Shown: one piece after another, positions 1-9,325 of the stretch
Position numbering within the stretch: the stretch's first letter is position 1
How the letters are laid out: each line of letters opens with the position of its first letter
Assembly: GCA_032718475.1 (NCBI GenBank)
Contig: JAUCBJ010008393.1
Coordinates: forward strand, 1 to 32,461
DNA from: Nemertoderma westbladi
Taxonomy: Eukaryota; Xenacoelomorpha; Nemertodermatida; Nemertodermatidae
DNA: 32,461 nt
Direction: 5' to 3'
Notes under the pieces: generated by a model
Told to the model about the DNA's origin: nothing
The model's database searches: none
Seen by the model: the letters and a program-made list of their open reading frames with translations, nothing else
Program-made: the position numbers and the translations under genes

Positions 1-590
1 ATGGAGAATAGTAGGGGGATTACGAATATCCCCAGCGGTGTCCGACCGGCTAGAGAGAGGGAGGTTGGCGTCATGAGCGGGCGAGCGACGAGACGTCGAG
101 CCCAGTCAGAAGAGGGAAGAAGAACAGTGGAGTTTAATCGGGAGGTCGACGAGAGATCTCACGAGTGGGGACGTTACACTGAAGAGAGAAGAAGAGAAGA
201 GAATAGAAGAAGCGTTGCTATGAGCGACCGGAGAGCGAGGACGGATAGCGAGCCGTCGGTAGTAGAGATGGAGTTGGAGAGTCAGTGGGGTCGAACTCCG
301 GGAGATTGCCATCGCCCCGGAGAGACGCAGCCTGGCGAGATATATTATACGCCGGGAGGGGGTACAGGACGTACCGGTACGAGGACGAGAACAGGAGAGT
401 GGATCGAAGGGAAACTCCCCGACTGGATATAGCTGCCGATCGAGAGTATGGTAGTCGCGGGGAGGACTTCTTGGACTATTCGAGAAGGTTAAACTTCGGT
501 CCGGGAGAACACATACAGACTGCAGGACATACTGTAGGCCTTACTGCACATACTATAGGCCATGCTGGGAGAGATTGTGTAGGCGATAGG
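1..590 (+). pseudogene. BEL/Pao element BEL-1, N-terminal Gag part, split by gypsy insertion
   Basis: Arg/Glu-rich coding sequence that starts at or before the window edge. Frame 1 is open to a stop at 430-432. Frame 3 is open from about 285 and runs to the gypsy insertion point at 590. The reading probably passes from frame 1 to frame 3 near the G-rich stretch around 350-365, so one frameshift is inferred. Frame 3 ends on a whole codon at 588-590, and the codon phase resumes exactly at 6133 after the inserted element and its ATAGG duplication. This makes it the upstream half of the Gag ORF at 6145-8604. It has no recognisable domain of its own; basic, low-complexity N-termini are common in Gag. 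The family assignment comes from the downstream half. Composition is GC-richer than the gypsy DNA beside it. Confidence 0.7.
586..590. repeat. Target-site duplication, left copy (ATAGG)
   Basis: ATAGG directly precedes the left gypsy LTR and is repeated at 6128-6132 directly after the right LTR. A 5-bp duplication is normal for LTR-element integrase, and it fixes both ends of the insertion. Confidence 0.9.
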
Positions 591-891
591 TGTTAAATTA
601 TGTATTGTTAGGGCTCTAGTAGACCCTGGCTTGGTGGTGGTTAGATCCAACCTACTGGTCTTTTACCTACCGGTCCTCTTCTGGTATTCCGGTATTCAGT
701 CTTTCCTATCTTCTAGGTCTGTAGGTACAGTAACCGTTACCGGTACCTACTGTACTGCTGTACTGATGTGCTGTAAGGTGGTGGGTGTGTTCGTTGGCCT
801 GTTGGTTCATATTATTGTTTGATATGCTGTTCTGTATGTCGACCATTAATAAACTGATGCAGCTGGTATTCATTTATTTCCGATCCCAATA
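591..891 (+). repeat. Left (5') LTR of gypsy element
   Basis: 301 bp, matching 5827-6127 with one visible substitution (gatgcagctgg here, gatgccgctgg in the right copy). It begins TGTTAAATTA and ends CCCAATA, so it lacks the usual terminal CA. An AATAAA polyadenylation signal lies at 848-853. Short ORFs inside are chance. Confidence 0.95.
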
Positions 892-909
892 TGGCGCAGT
901 GATGTACTT
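892..909 (+). other. Putative tRNA primer-binding site of gypsy element
   Basis: TGGCGCAGTG starts directly at the LTR end. A TGG start is expected for a site pairing with the CCA end of a tRNA. I cannot identify the tRNA. The following 0.5 kb to 1428 is an untranslated leader with no ORF that I trust. Confidence 0.55.
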
Positions 910-1428
910 GATGTTCCTACAACCCTATTCAAATGGTGGACATTCCAGCGCATTCAGCAGGTTAGATAATTCAACATTATTCTACCGGTCGCCTCGACTG
1001 ATTCTGATCTAGGCCTAGCTACCTACCTATACTTCTGGTGGTGTACCTACTCCAGTACTCTTCTAAACTAAGCCCTTGGGACGGACAGTGGAGTGACTCG
1101 CGCTGGTTATCATTGTCGTTGTGTAGCTACTACGTTGGCGAAAAACACAGCGACGACGGTAGCCTACATCGGCGCTGAGGACCTTGCGCTGTCTGGGGGC
1201 CATGAGGGGTAGGCAGCGACGCCCGCTAGCCTAATTAGAAACTACCGGTACCTATTCACATTCAGCAGTCAGGCGGTATTCCAGTCTGCCAGTATTCGAT
1301 AACTACAGATTTTGGCTGATTTGCATGCAAAAGTTTTGCACATTTTTGCAAATTTTTTCTTTTCGGATTTTGCAAATTTTTTCGGATATTTAATTTCCTG
1401 AAATTTCTCTACTATTCAACAGTCAGAT

Positions 1429-1725
1429 ATGCCTACTAAAGCTGAACTCGAAACCGAACTGGAGGTTTTAAGAGAACAGTTGGCTGGTCGTGGTAATCCT
1501 GATCCCACCTCAGCTCTTCTACATGCTTTAGTTAAATCACAACGCGATTTGGCTGATTCCTTAGCACAATCCCAAGCCCAAAATGCCCATCAATTTCAAC
1601 AATTACTTGGTCAACCACATCAACCTGTAGTTCATCAGGCTGACTCAACCCCTCGTAATCTTCAAATTAAAGCTCCAATTGCTTTAGAACCGGATTTCAG
1701 TTTAGCAAAATTTGAAACTTGGTAG
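1429..1725 (+). CDS. gag: Gypsy Gag N-terminus (98 aa, ends at in-frame TAG)
   Basis: The first ATG of the long gypsy frame (MPTKAEL...) opens with a Leu/Glu-rich, probably coiled-coil segment (about residues 3-20), followed by a Gln/His-rich stretch (about 45-70). It ends at TAG 1723-1725, just after ...KFETW. The same frame continues without another stop to 5757, and the residues after the stop (SVWADYY...) read as ordinary Gag. This is therefore the front of one Gag-Pol ORF cut by a nonsense codon, not a separate gene. Inference: a point mutation in a recently inserted copy. Stop readthrough is possible, but TAG-TCG is not a classic leaky context. Confidence 0.8.
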   Translation: MPTKAELETELEVLREQLAGRGNPDPTSALLHALVKSQRDLADSLAQSQAQNAHQFQQLLGQPHQPVVHQADSTPRNLQIKAPIALEPDFSLAKFETW

Positions 1726-1758
1726 TCGGTTTGGGCAGATTATTATTCTGCATTTCAG

Positions 1759-4700
1759 ATGGATAGAATGGCTAGGGATAGGCAAATCTGTATTTTCAGG
1801 AGTTACCTTTCTATAGGTATGCGCTCTACACTGGAACAAGTTATTGACATTCCTCCTGACACACATGATAATCCTTTAACAGTTCAGGTGTTAATAGATT
1901 GTATTCAAAGTTATTTTCGTGGTAAACGGAATATAGCCCTTGATTGTGTTCAGTTTGATAATAGGAAACAACGTCAAAGTGAAAATTTTGATAGCTACCT
2001 GGTTGCTATTAAAGATCTTGCTCGAGATGCTGATCTATGTCGTCATTGTTTCGATCGGCGGTTGACTACTCGAATTATGTCTGGTATTTCTTGCGAGGAC
2101 ACCAGATCTAAACTTCTTGCATTGACTCCATTTCCATCGCTTGAAGATGCTGTAAATCTTTGTAGGTCTGAGGAATCAGCCCAAGCTGGAGTTCAGGATT
2201 TAAAAAACCCTTCAATCAACCAAGCTTCTCGACAATCCCGTTTTCACAACAAAAAGCCTTATAATTCCAGGCGCAACAATTCTTCTAAATCCAAATCCAG
2301 AAACAATTCTTCAACTACTGGCCCTATAGTTTGTTATGGTTGTGGTAAAACAGACCATAAACGCGCTGACTGTCCAGCAAGGAACAAAGATTGTTCTTAT
2401 TGTGGCAAGGAAGGCCACTTTGCCAATGTTTGTCTGTCTAAACAAAATAATTCGAATTCATCTTCAAAACCTAAGACAAAACCCATTGGCCGCATCACCC
2501 TCAATTTGGTTGGAAGCCATAATCGACAAGCTCCAAAAGTATTTCTGAACTTCTGTCATATCGCAACAGGACATTTATTCGGTTCTCTCAAAGCAACTCC
2601 AGATACTGGTGCTGAGGCCACTGTTGCCGGCTTAGATTTTCTTCAGGCCCTTTCTATTGACAAAGAAAATTTACTTCCACCAGACCATGATGATCTTTCT
2701 GCTGCTAATGGTAGTCTTCTTTCATGCATTGGTCTCCTCCACACCACAATTTCCTATGGTGAATATTCAACTGATGAGCTTATCTGCATTTGTGAAGAAG
2801 TCAATGGAATTCTTTTGGCATGGTATACTTGTCAAAACCTAGGAATTATTTCAAGTTCATATCCAGAACCAGTGGCAGAAATTCAGTCTGTTGCTTCTTC
2901 TAATTCTTCTAATATGTCACCAATTGGTATTAAAAACTCAATTCCAACAACATCATTCAAGGTTGACTTCCATCTTTCTGATGAACCTTCGCCTTCAGAA
3001 TGGGATACTGTTAAGCAGAAACTCATAAAAGCTTATTCTGATGTTTTTGACCAAGATGACAAACTTCGTCCAATGAATGGCCCACCCATGACCATTTCAT
3101 TAAAAGATGATGCCCAACCATATGCTATTCATACAGCCAGGCAACTTCCTTTAGCCATTAGAGACTGGGCTAAAGCTCGCTTAGAGAAAATGGTTGAACA
3201 AGGTATTATTTGTCCAGTTCTGGATAACGAACCAACTGATTGGGTCCATCCTCTTGTTGTAGTTCCTAAACCAACAGGCGGTTGGCGCCTTTGTGTTGAT
3301 TTGACTAAACTAAACAAACATGTTAAACGTCCGTATCATCCATCGGTTACTCCTCGTGAGGCTGTCAATTCGATTTCTCCATCAGATTGCTTCTTTTCTT
3401 CATTAGATGCCAAGGATGGATATTGGCAGATACCTCTTGATGAATCCAGTCAGAATTTAACAACATTCATTTCCCCTTGGGGTCGATTCAAGTTTCTTAG
3501 GAATCCCATGGGATTAACTTCAGCACAAGATGTGTTTTGTCTTCGTGGTGATATAGCGTTACAGGGATTGGAAGGCATTGCTAAAGTAGTTGATGACATT
3601 CTAATTCATTCTTCCGATAGTCACAGTCATCTCGCACATATTATTGCCGTTCTGGATCGGTGTCGTGAACACCAGATCAGTCTCAAAGCTGCGAAATTCA
3701 AATTAGCTACCCCTGAGGTGTGCTTCGCAGGATATATAATTAGTAGTAATGGTATTCAAGCGAATCCTTCCAAACTTAATGCTATTGCTGACTTTCCTGT
3801 TCCGACCAACATTTCTGAACTTAGATCTTTCTTGGGTCTTGTGAACCAACTAGGTGAGTTCACTTCCTCTATTAGCGAAAAGGCAGGCCCTCTTCGGGAC
3901 CTTCTTAAAGTTAAAAATGTCTTCTGTTGGTCAGAACCCCAAGAGACTGCATTTCAAGCAGTTAAGAAAGCTCTTGTAAGTCCTCCAATTCTAGCTCCAT
4001 ATGATCCATTGCTGCCTACAATGTTGCAGACAGATGCTTCACGTTTGAAGGGTCTTGGTTTCTCACTTCTTCAGAAACACGACAGCTTTTGGAAACTCAT
4101 TCAGTGCGGTTCAAGATTCATAACTGACACTGAATCACGTTACGCAATGATAGAACTTGAACTGTTAGCCGTCGTATGGGCTACTAGGAAGTGTAAGGTG
4201 TATCTTATGGGTCTCCCATCATTTGAGTTGGTAATTGACCATAAACCTCTTCTTCCTATCCTAAACAATTATACTTTGGATATGATAGACAATCCCCGAA
4301 TCCAACGTCTTAAAGAGAAACTCACCCTTTATTTCTTCAATACAACATGGAGAAAGGGAAGTGAACATTCCATTCCAGACGCACTTTCCCATGCCCCTGT
4401 TTCGGATCCTACTCCAGAGGATATTCTTTGTGATACAGATGTCAATGACCATGTTTCCGCAGTCATTCGTCACGTGTCTACCTCAATTGTTGTTTCTGAT
4501 GCTCCAAGTCATCTCAAGGATTCATATATTGAGTCTATCCGATCATCTGCAAAGGATGATATTTCTTACATGGCTTTGGTGGATGCTGTTATTTCTGGAT
4601 TTCCCTCAACATCCACACAATGTTCTGTGCACATACGCCCATTCTGGAATGTGCGACATCAGTTATCTTGTGAAGATAATCTTCTTTTATTAGGTTCCCG

Positions 4701-5757
4701 GATTGTAATTCCATCTTCCCTCCGCAAGAATGTCCTGAAGCACCTTCATGATGCTCATCAGGGCATTGAACGTTCTAAGAGGAGAGCTAGGCAAACTGTA
4801 TTCTGGCCTGGTATCAATAGCGATATTACAAACATAGTCAATTCTTGTCCCCAGTGTCAACTTTATCAACCAAGTTTACCTAAAGAGTCTCTCCAAAGCG
4901 ACCCTCATCCATGTTTTCCAATGGAGGATTGCTCTGCTGATCTTTTCTACTTCAGCACCTGGTCATACCTGGTTTATGTCGATAGATATTCTGGGTGGCC
5001 ATGCGTTCATTCTTGGCGTGCCGCTCCTTCCAGCTCTCAAGTTATTTCAGCTCTTCGAGGATGGTTCAAAGATTTCGGTATTCCAAAACGCCTTCGTTCT
5101 GATGGTGGTACACAATTTAATTCAGCACGTTATCATGATTTCTTATCCGAATGGAATATCATCCCTGAGTATTCTACTCCTGAGTATCCTCAGTCTAATG
5201 GCCATGCAGAGGGGGCTGTAAAGGCCATGAAATCATTGATAAAAAAGTTAGATGTCAAAGGAGATCTAAACTCTACTTGCTTTGTTCGTGGTTTGCTGGA
5301 ATGGAGAAATACTCCTAAAGAACATGGTATGTCTCCAGCTCAACTGTTGTTCGGTAGATCCCTCCGTTCCACTATACCAGCTCATTCGTCCACACTGGCA
5401 GGTGATTCATTCCCTATCCCTGGTCCTTCAACGTCTTCAGCAACTGAATCATATTATAATGATCATGCTCACGACTTAACCCCGATTCCTATTGGTTCCC
5501 GAGTTTGCATCCAGAGTGCACATTCCAAACTATGGAACAAATCTGGTATCGTCCTTTCCCGTGGTACTAGGCGAGATTACAGGATAGAACTAGACAATGG
5601 TCGGGTGTATTGGAGAAATCGTCGTTATCTACGTTCCATCCCAGATGACTCTTCTCTTCGTGACATAACGCCTCAAAAACAGGTACAGTTCGCTGATGAT
5701 CTTCCCAGGCGCAGTTCGAGAACTCACAAGCAACCAGCAAGATTCGGAGTTCAATGA
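1759..5757 (+). CDS. pol: Gypsy Gag-Pol polyprotein (nucleocapsid, protease, RT, RNase H, integrase)
   Basis: Open from 1726; the first ATG after the stop is 1759 (1332 aa from there). Domains in order: Gag capsid-like region to about 190; two CX2CX4HX4C knuckles at about 192-226; aspartic protease DTGA with Asp near 282; reverse transcriptase from about 470 (WRLCVDL at 509, catalytic VVDD near 610-613 where YVDD is usual); RNase H with TDAS near 757-762; integrase zinc region from HLHDAH near 995 to CPQC near 1030; integrase core with D1061, D1115 and E1151, the DD35E spacing; then a C-terminal tail of SH3/GPF-like character. The length is normal for a fused Gag-Pol. No frameshift separates gag and pol, which is typical of single-ORF Ty3/gypsy lineages. 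The lineage within gypsy is not resolved. Confidence 0.93.
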   Translation: MDRMARDRQICIFRSYLSIGMRSTLEQVIDIPPDTHDNPLTVQVLIDCIQSYFRGKRNIALDCVQFDNRKQRQSENFDSYLVAIKDLARDADLCRHCFDRRLTTRIMSGISCEDTRSKLLALTPFPSLEDAVNLCRSEESAQAGVQDLKNPSINQASRQSRFHNKKPYNSRRNNSSKSKSRNNSSTTGPIVCYGCGKTDHKRADCPARNKDCSYCGKEGHFANVCLSKQNNSNSSSKPKTKPIGRITLNLVGSHNRQAPKVFLNFCHIATGHLFGSLKATPDTGAEATVAGLDFLQALSIDKENLLPPDHDDLSAANGSLLSCIGLLHTTISYGEYSTDELICICEEVNGILLAWYTCQNLGIISSSYPEPVAEIQSVASSNSSNMSPIGIKNSIPTTSFKVDFHLSDEPSPSEWDTVKQKLIKAYSDVFDQDDKLRPMNGPPMTISLKDDAQPYAIHTARQLPLAIRDWAKARLEKMVEQGIICPVLDNEPTDWVHPLVVVPKPTGGWRLCVDLTKLNKHVKRPYHPSVTPREAVNSISPSDCFFSSLDAKDGYWQIPLDESSQNLTTFISPWGRFKFLRNPMGLTSAQDVFCLRGDIALQGLEGIAKVVDDILIHSSDSHSHLAHIIAVLDRCREHQISLKAAKFKLATPEVCFAGYIISSNGIQANPSKLNAIADFPVPTNISELRSFLGLVNQLGEFTSSISEKAGPLRDLLKVKNVFCWSEPQETAFQAVKKALVSPPILAPYDPLLPTMLQTDASRLKGLGFSLLQKHDSFWKLIQCGSRFITDTESRYAMIELELLAVVWATRKCKVYLMGLPSFELVIDHKPLLPILNNYTLDMIDNPRIQRLKEKLTLYFFNTTWRKGSEHSIPDALSHAPVSDPTPEDILCDTDVNDHVSAVIRHVSTSIVVSDAPSHLKDSYIESIRSSAKDDISYMALVDAVISGFPSTSTQCSVHIRPFWNVRHQLSCEDNLLLLGSRIVIPSSLRKNVLKHLHDAHQGIERSKRRARQTVFWPGINSDITNIVNSCPQCQLYQPSLPKESLQSDPHPCFPMEDCSADLFYFSTWSYLVYVDRYSGWPCVHSWRAAPSSSQVISALRGWFKDFGIPKRLRSDGGTQFNSARYHDFLSEWNIIPEYSTPEYPQSNGHAEGAVKAMKSLIKKLDVKGDLNSTCFVRGLLEWRNTPKEHGMSPAQLLFGRSLRSTIPAHSSTLAGDSFPIPGPSTSSATESYYNDHAHDLTPIPIGSRVCIQSAHSKLWNKSGIVLSRGTRRDYRIELDNGRVYWRNRRYLRSIPDDSSLRDITPQKQVQFADDLPRRSSRTHKQPARFGVQ

Positions 5758-5818
5758 ACTGACCTATTGGTGGTGGTTGGATTTTTTTTTCAGTACAAAT
5801 GTCTCCTACATTGTTCTT

Positions 5819-5826
5819 GGGGGAGA
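5819..5826 (+). other. Polypurine tract of gypsy element
   Basis: GGGGGAGA abuts the right LTR and is the expected plus-strand primer. It lies about 60 bp past the pol stop. Confidence 0.75.
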
Positions 5827-6127
5827 TGTTAAATTATGTATTGTTAGGGCTCTAGTAGACCCTGGCTTGGTGGTGGTTAGATCCAACCTACTGGTCTTTT
5901 ACCTACCGGTCCTCTTCTGGTATTCCGGTATTCAGTCTTTCCTATCTTCTAGGTCTGTAGGTACAGTAACCGTTACCGGTACCTACTGTACTGCTGTACT
6001 GATGTGCTGTAAGGTGGTGGGTGTGTTCGTTGGCCTGTTGGTTCATATTATTGTTTGATATGCTGTTCTGTATGTCGACCATTAATAAACTGATGCCGCT
6101 GGTATTCATTTATTTCCGATCCCAATA
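5827..6127 (+). repeat. Right (3') LTR of gypsy element
   Basis: 301-bp copy of 591-891 with one visible substitution. AATAAA lies at 6084-6089. It is followed by the ATAGG duplication at 6128-6132. Confidence 0.95.
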
Positions 6128-6132
6128 ATAGG
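6128..6132. repeat. Target-site duplication, right copy (ATAGG)
   Basis: Matches 586-590. Removing the element and one ATAGG copy restores the reading phase of the BEL-1 gag ORF from codon 588-590 to codon 6133-6135. Confidence 0.9.
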
Positions 6133-6144
6133 GTAGCGCGAACA

Positions 6145-8604
6145 ATGGGATTAGATCCGGAAGTCGCAGCCTACATACTGGTAGGTAGGCCAGAAGTGGA
6201 TAGGCCTATACCGGTACCAGCACAGCAGTGTGACTATAATATGCAGGGACATAACATATACCCAGGGGAGAGGAGAGTTATTGCGGATAGGTTATTGGGC
6301 CCCAATATATTAACATCAACCCCAGTGCCAAACATACCAACGGTGGGGGGGGGGGGGGGGGGGGGGCAGGGTGACATTACCCCATTACAATATCAACAAT
6401 ACACTCAAACAGAAATAAGAACATCGAACCCCCTGGACGAGAACAGATCTTGCGACACGGAAATATGGAGGGGGCCATTACCCCCAATGGTATATCCGAC
6501 GCAAAGAAAGTCAACAGGCCGGACGGGTGGACTGCACCCAACGGGAGAATCTGTACAGCATCCTTCGAACCCATTGGAAGCACAGGCAATGGGAATGGCA
6601 ACACTTATCGACGCACTCAAGACCAGAATCGAGCTACCACTTGTAGAGCCATTTAAATTCGACGGAAGTAGGCCGGAAGAATACCTGCAATTCCCGCGCA
6701 TGTACAGTAACGAGATATTAACTAAGAACCTGACGCAGGCGGAGTGCCTAAAATATTTACAGGTATACACAGGAGGCCCAGCGTACAACATCGTGAGGCA
6801 GTATCAGGGCATCGAGGGTGGCTTCACGACTGCATGGCGGGCCCTAGACAGGGAATACAGACACCCGGCCAAGATCATCAGGCAAACCCTGAGGGGTATA
6901 ACATCGGGTGGCCTACAGGATAACCCTGTTAGCATAAAGACGTTTGCGAACAAGGTCGAGAAGGCGTTAATCGTGCTGAAAACACTAGACGCGCCATACG
7001 AACTCAACACATCTAATAATATCACCACGATAGTGCAGGTACTGCCGATCTGGCTGCCCAATAAATGGAGAAAGATCGCCTTCTCCACCCGGGAGAAGAA
7101 GGGTGCGGAACCGGGCCTAGAGGAAATGTCGAACTTCCTCAATTATGAGGCAGAGTTGATCACGGACCCAGTCTATAGCGAGGATAGTCTGGGGAGGGCG
7201 CCAAAGACTGAATATAACAGGCCGAAACCAGAACACAACACGGCAAATGCATTACCAAAGCTTAGACAATCGCTGCCATACGCGGCGATGCAGGGGACTG
7301 CTAGTTCACATATAGCCGGGGGTAGGGCCACACCATGGAGTGGACAGGGGCAAAATAACAACACAAACAAATATAACCCCAACACGCCCAGTGGGCCAAA
7401 CCCAAACAATAAGAACAGTAGGGAACTCGGTACGAACGTGAGTGCGATACGCAGCGCACTGTATAGGGACGGCTACAATGCAAACAACAAATGCCAATTG
7501 CATTCGAACGCACTTCATCAGACCATGAACTGCAGGTATTGGCAAGCGTTGCCCAAACAAGATCAGGTAGAATACGCAAGGAAGAGTGGAATCTGTCATC
7601 GATGTGTGGCGGGCAGACACAAAGCTGATCAATGCAAAGAAACACCAATTAAGTTCGGTCAAGGCAAAGGGCAGACAATGGAGACAAGCACCGTAGGGGC
7701 GAAGAAAGGGGGAACGGTACTACTCGGGGTAGTGCCAGTGAGGGTGATAGGAAAAGGCGGTCGATCAGTCACTACTTTGATGCTGGTCGACAGCGGAGCA
7801 GCCTTCACATTGGTGGAGAATTGGGTGGCCGAAGAGTTAGGGCTAAAGACGAGGCCAAGTAGGATGGCGGTAACAATCATCTCCAGCAAAGATGAGGTCC
7901 TGGAGATGAAGACGGGACGGTGCGAGATATCAGCGATAGCACCGGGATGTGACTATGGGGTGACCATCGACCCCATCCAGGTAATAGAATCGATCAACAT
8001 AAACGCCAGGCGACCAACCAACATCGAGGTCGAACAATACAGATTCCTGGACAACATCGATTTCTCGATACCGGAGGTGGACGTCAGGAAGGTATCCATC
8101 ATAGTAGGAATGGATTTCCCGACGGCCCACGAGAGAATGCAAACGGTTTTCGGGGAAGACAGACAGCGTGATCCAATGGCAATTCTAACACCATTCGGGT
8201 GGACGCTAAGCAGCCCAATTAAAACCAAGATTCCGTTTAGGATGTCGGAGACATTGGGGTGCATGTTCGCGGGAACTATGAGGGAGATGGAAGATGAAGG
8301 AGCGGAGGAGCAGCTTAGGAGGTTGTTAAGACAGGACTTTGAGGGACTAAAGGAGACCGGGGTCGGAACCTCAGTAGAGGATAAACAAGCAGTGGAGAGT
8401 GTGAAGGAGTCGATGAGATGCGACGAGGGGCGGTACACCATAGGCATGGTATGGAAACAACCAAAACTACTGCTACCAGAGAACAAGGAGATGCGAACAC
8501 AAACCCCCTCAGACGTATGTTTGGTGGAGGCTCATATTCCACCATTATTACATTGGATTTTGATGGCCAGGAAACGCTACATGCACACCTGTAGAACCGT
8601 TTAA
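6145..8604 (+). CDS. gag-pr: BEL-1 Gag and aspartic protease (BEL/Pao), truncated before RT
   Basis: 819 aa from the ATG; the frame is already open from 6133 and continues the reading at 1-590. A run of 22 G encodes a Gly tract near residues 68-75. A DUF1759-type Gag core starts at VEPFKFDGS (residue 167) and runs to about 320. A His/Cys region is followed by a CX2CX4HX4C knuckle (C484, C487, H492, C497). The protease is DUF1758-like with VDSGAAF (Asp549), followed by the long segment typical of BEL/Pao before RT, ending in a GRYTIGMVWK motif near 758-767. Normal BEL/Pao Pol continues into RT here. This ORF instead reads into unrelated codons and stops at 8604, so RT, RNase H and integrase are missing. 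Not a working element. Confidence 0.85.
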   Translation: MGLDPEVAAYILVGRPEVDRPIPVPAQQCDYNMQGHNIYPGERRVIADRLLGPNILTSTPVPNIPTVGGGGGGGQGDITPLQYQQYTQTEIRTSNPLDENRSCDTEIWRGPLPPMVYPTQRKSTGRTGGLHPTGESVQHPSNPLEAQAMGMATLIDALKTRIELPLVEPFKFDGSRPEEYLQFPRMYSNEILTKNLTQAECLKYLQVYTGGPAYNIVRQYQGIEGGFTTAWRALDREYRHPAKIIRQTLRGITSGGLQDNPVSIKTFANKVEKALIVLKTLDAPYELNTSNNITTIVQVLPIWLPNKWRKIAFSTREKKGAEPGLEEMSNFLNYEAELITDPVYSEDSLGRAPKTEYNRPKPEHNTANALPKLRQSLPYAAMQGTASSHIAGGRATPWSGQGQNNNTNKYNPNTPSGPNPNNKNSRELGTNVSAIRSALYRDGYNANNKCQLHSNALHQTMNCRYWQALPKQDQVEYARKSGICHRCVAGRHKADQCKETPIKFGQGKGQTMETSTVGAKKGGTVLLGVVPVRVIGKGGRSVTTLMLVDSGAAFTLVENWVAEELGLKTRPSRMAVTIISSKDEVLEMKTGRCEISAIAPGCDYGVTIDPIQVIESININARRPTNIEVEQYRFLDNIDFSIPEVDVRKVSIIVGMDFPTAHERMQTVFGEDRQRDPMAILTPFGWTLSSPIKTKIPFRMSETLGCMFAGTMREMEDEGAEEQLRRLLRQDFEGLKETGVGTSVEDKQAVESVKESMRCDEGRYTIGMVWKQPKLLLPENKEMRTQTPSDVCLVEAHIPPLLHWILMARKRYMHTCRTV

Positions 8605-8990
8605 ATTTGATGGCAGTATTCATAGTTACAGTTCGGAAGGATGTACAGCAATGAAAATCCCATTGAAAAGACTATTGCAGACAGAGTGCCTAAAATATCT
8701 ACAGGAGGCACTGGACCAGCCTATGACATTGTGAGACAATACCAGGGAATAGAAGGTCTGAAGAAAGAAAGAATATAAGATATGGCTATCCAGCAAACAT
8801 ATTCCAGTAGATCCTGAAGGGAATACAGCAGGTGGACTTATCGACAGCTCAACTCATCAAAACCGTTGCCAATAAAATCAAGAAGTCTTTGATAATCCTA
8901 CAAATATTCAAGGCCCCATACCCGGACACATAACAGGACACAAGGTAAAGGAGAGAGGTTCTGTGCCAAAGTGTAGTGAGATAGCAAGTG
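8588..8990 (+). pseudogene. Second, decayed copy of BEL gag core
   Basis: Conceptual translation in shifting frames gives VEPFKFDGS, a TECLKYLQ-like segment and VRQYQGIEG, in the order seen in the DUF1759 core encoded at about 6643-6830. DNA similarity is visible but interrupted by small indels and stops. It follows the truncated BEL-1 ORF within a few bases, so it looks like a related, older element or a rearranged partial duplication joined where BEL-1 lost its pol. The right border near 8990 is approximate. Confidence 0.7.
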
Positions 8991-9325
8991 GATTAGTTGG
9001 GAAATTACTTAAACTATTCGTGAAAATTATATAACGTCGTCGTCGGCTTCTATGGTGGGGGGTTGTATTAACTTGAATGTATAGTTTGTGCGTTTACAGT
9101 AGGCCTACTACTCCAAAATGCAAAGCAATATCCGTTTGGGCCTATTGCTATTATGAAGTCTCGTAATCTTAAAGAAAGAACCCATTATAACAGAAGCGGG
9201 TAAAAGTTAACTATAGCGCTATAGCAAAACATACAATTAATTGGCTACCAACTTGCAATAAGTTTGTCAATTGGTGTACAAAAAACTATTGTGTTAGACA
9301 AGGTTTCACCGCATTGTGCGGGTGA
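8991..9325. other. Non-coding stretch, no gene seen
   Basis: I see no coding sequence. It contains a perfect 14-bp palindrome, CTATAGCGCTATAG, at 9211-9224 and a TAGGCCTA motif near 9100-9108. Confidence 0.4.

Larger units (their letters stand above)
591..6127 (+). mobile_element. Full-length Ty3/gypsy LTR retrotransposon nested in BEL-1
   Basis: A 5.5-kb element bounded by 301-bp LTRs and a 5-bp ATAGG duplication. Order: left LTR 591-891, primer-binding-like site from 892, leader to 1428, Gag-Pol frame 1429-5757, polypurine tract 5819-5826, right LTR 5827-6127. The domain order protease, RT, RNase H, integrase is that of Ty3/gypsy. The integrase-last order and the two CCHC knuckles exclude Ty1/copia and BEL/Pao. 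There is no envelope-like ORF. The only clear coding lesion is the in-frame TAG at 1723-1725. LTR identity (one mismatch seen by eye) points to a very recent insertion. Confidence 0.95.

Noticed and set aside
892-902. TGGCGCAGTG as a tRNA A-box
   Set aside because: It sits exactly at the LTR end and no B-box or cloverleaf follows; a primer-binding site explains it better.
631-1012. Short hydrophobic ORFs in the left gypsy LTR and leader
   Set aside because: LTR regulatory DNA; also present in the right LTR, with no coding signature.
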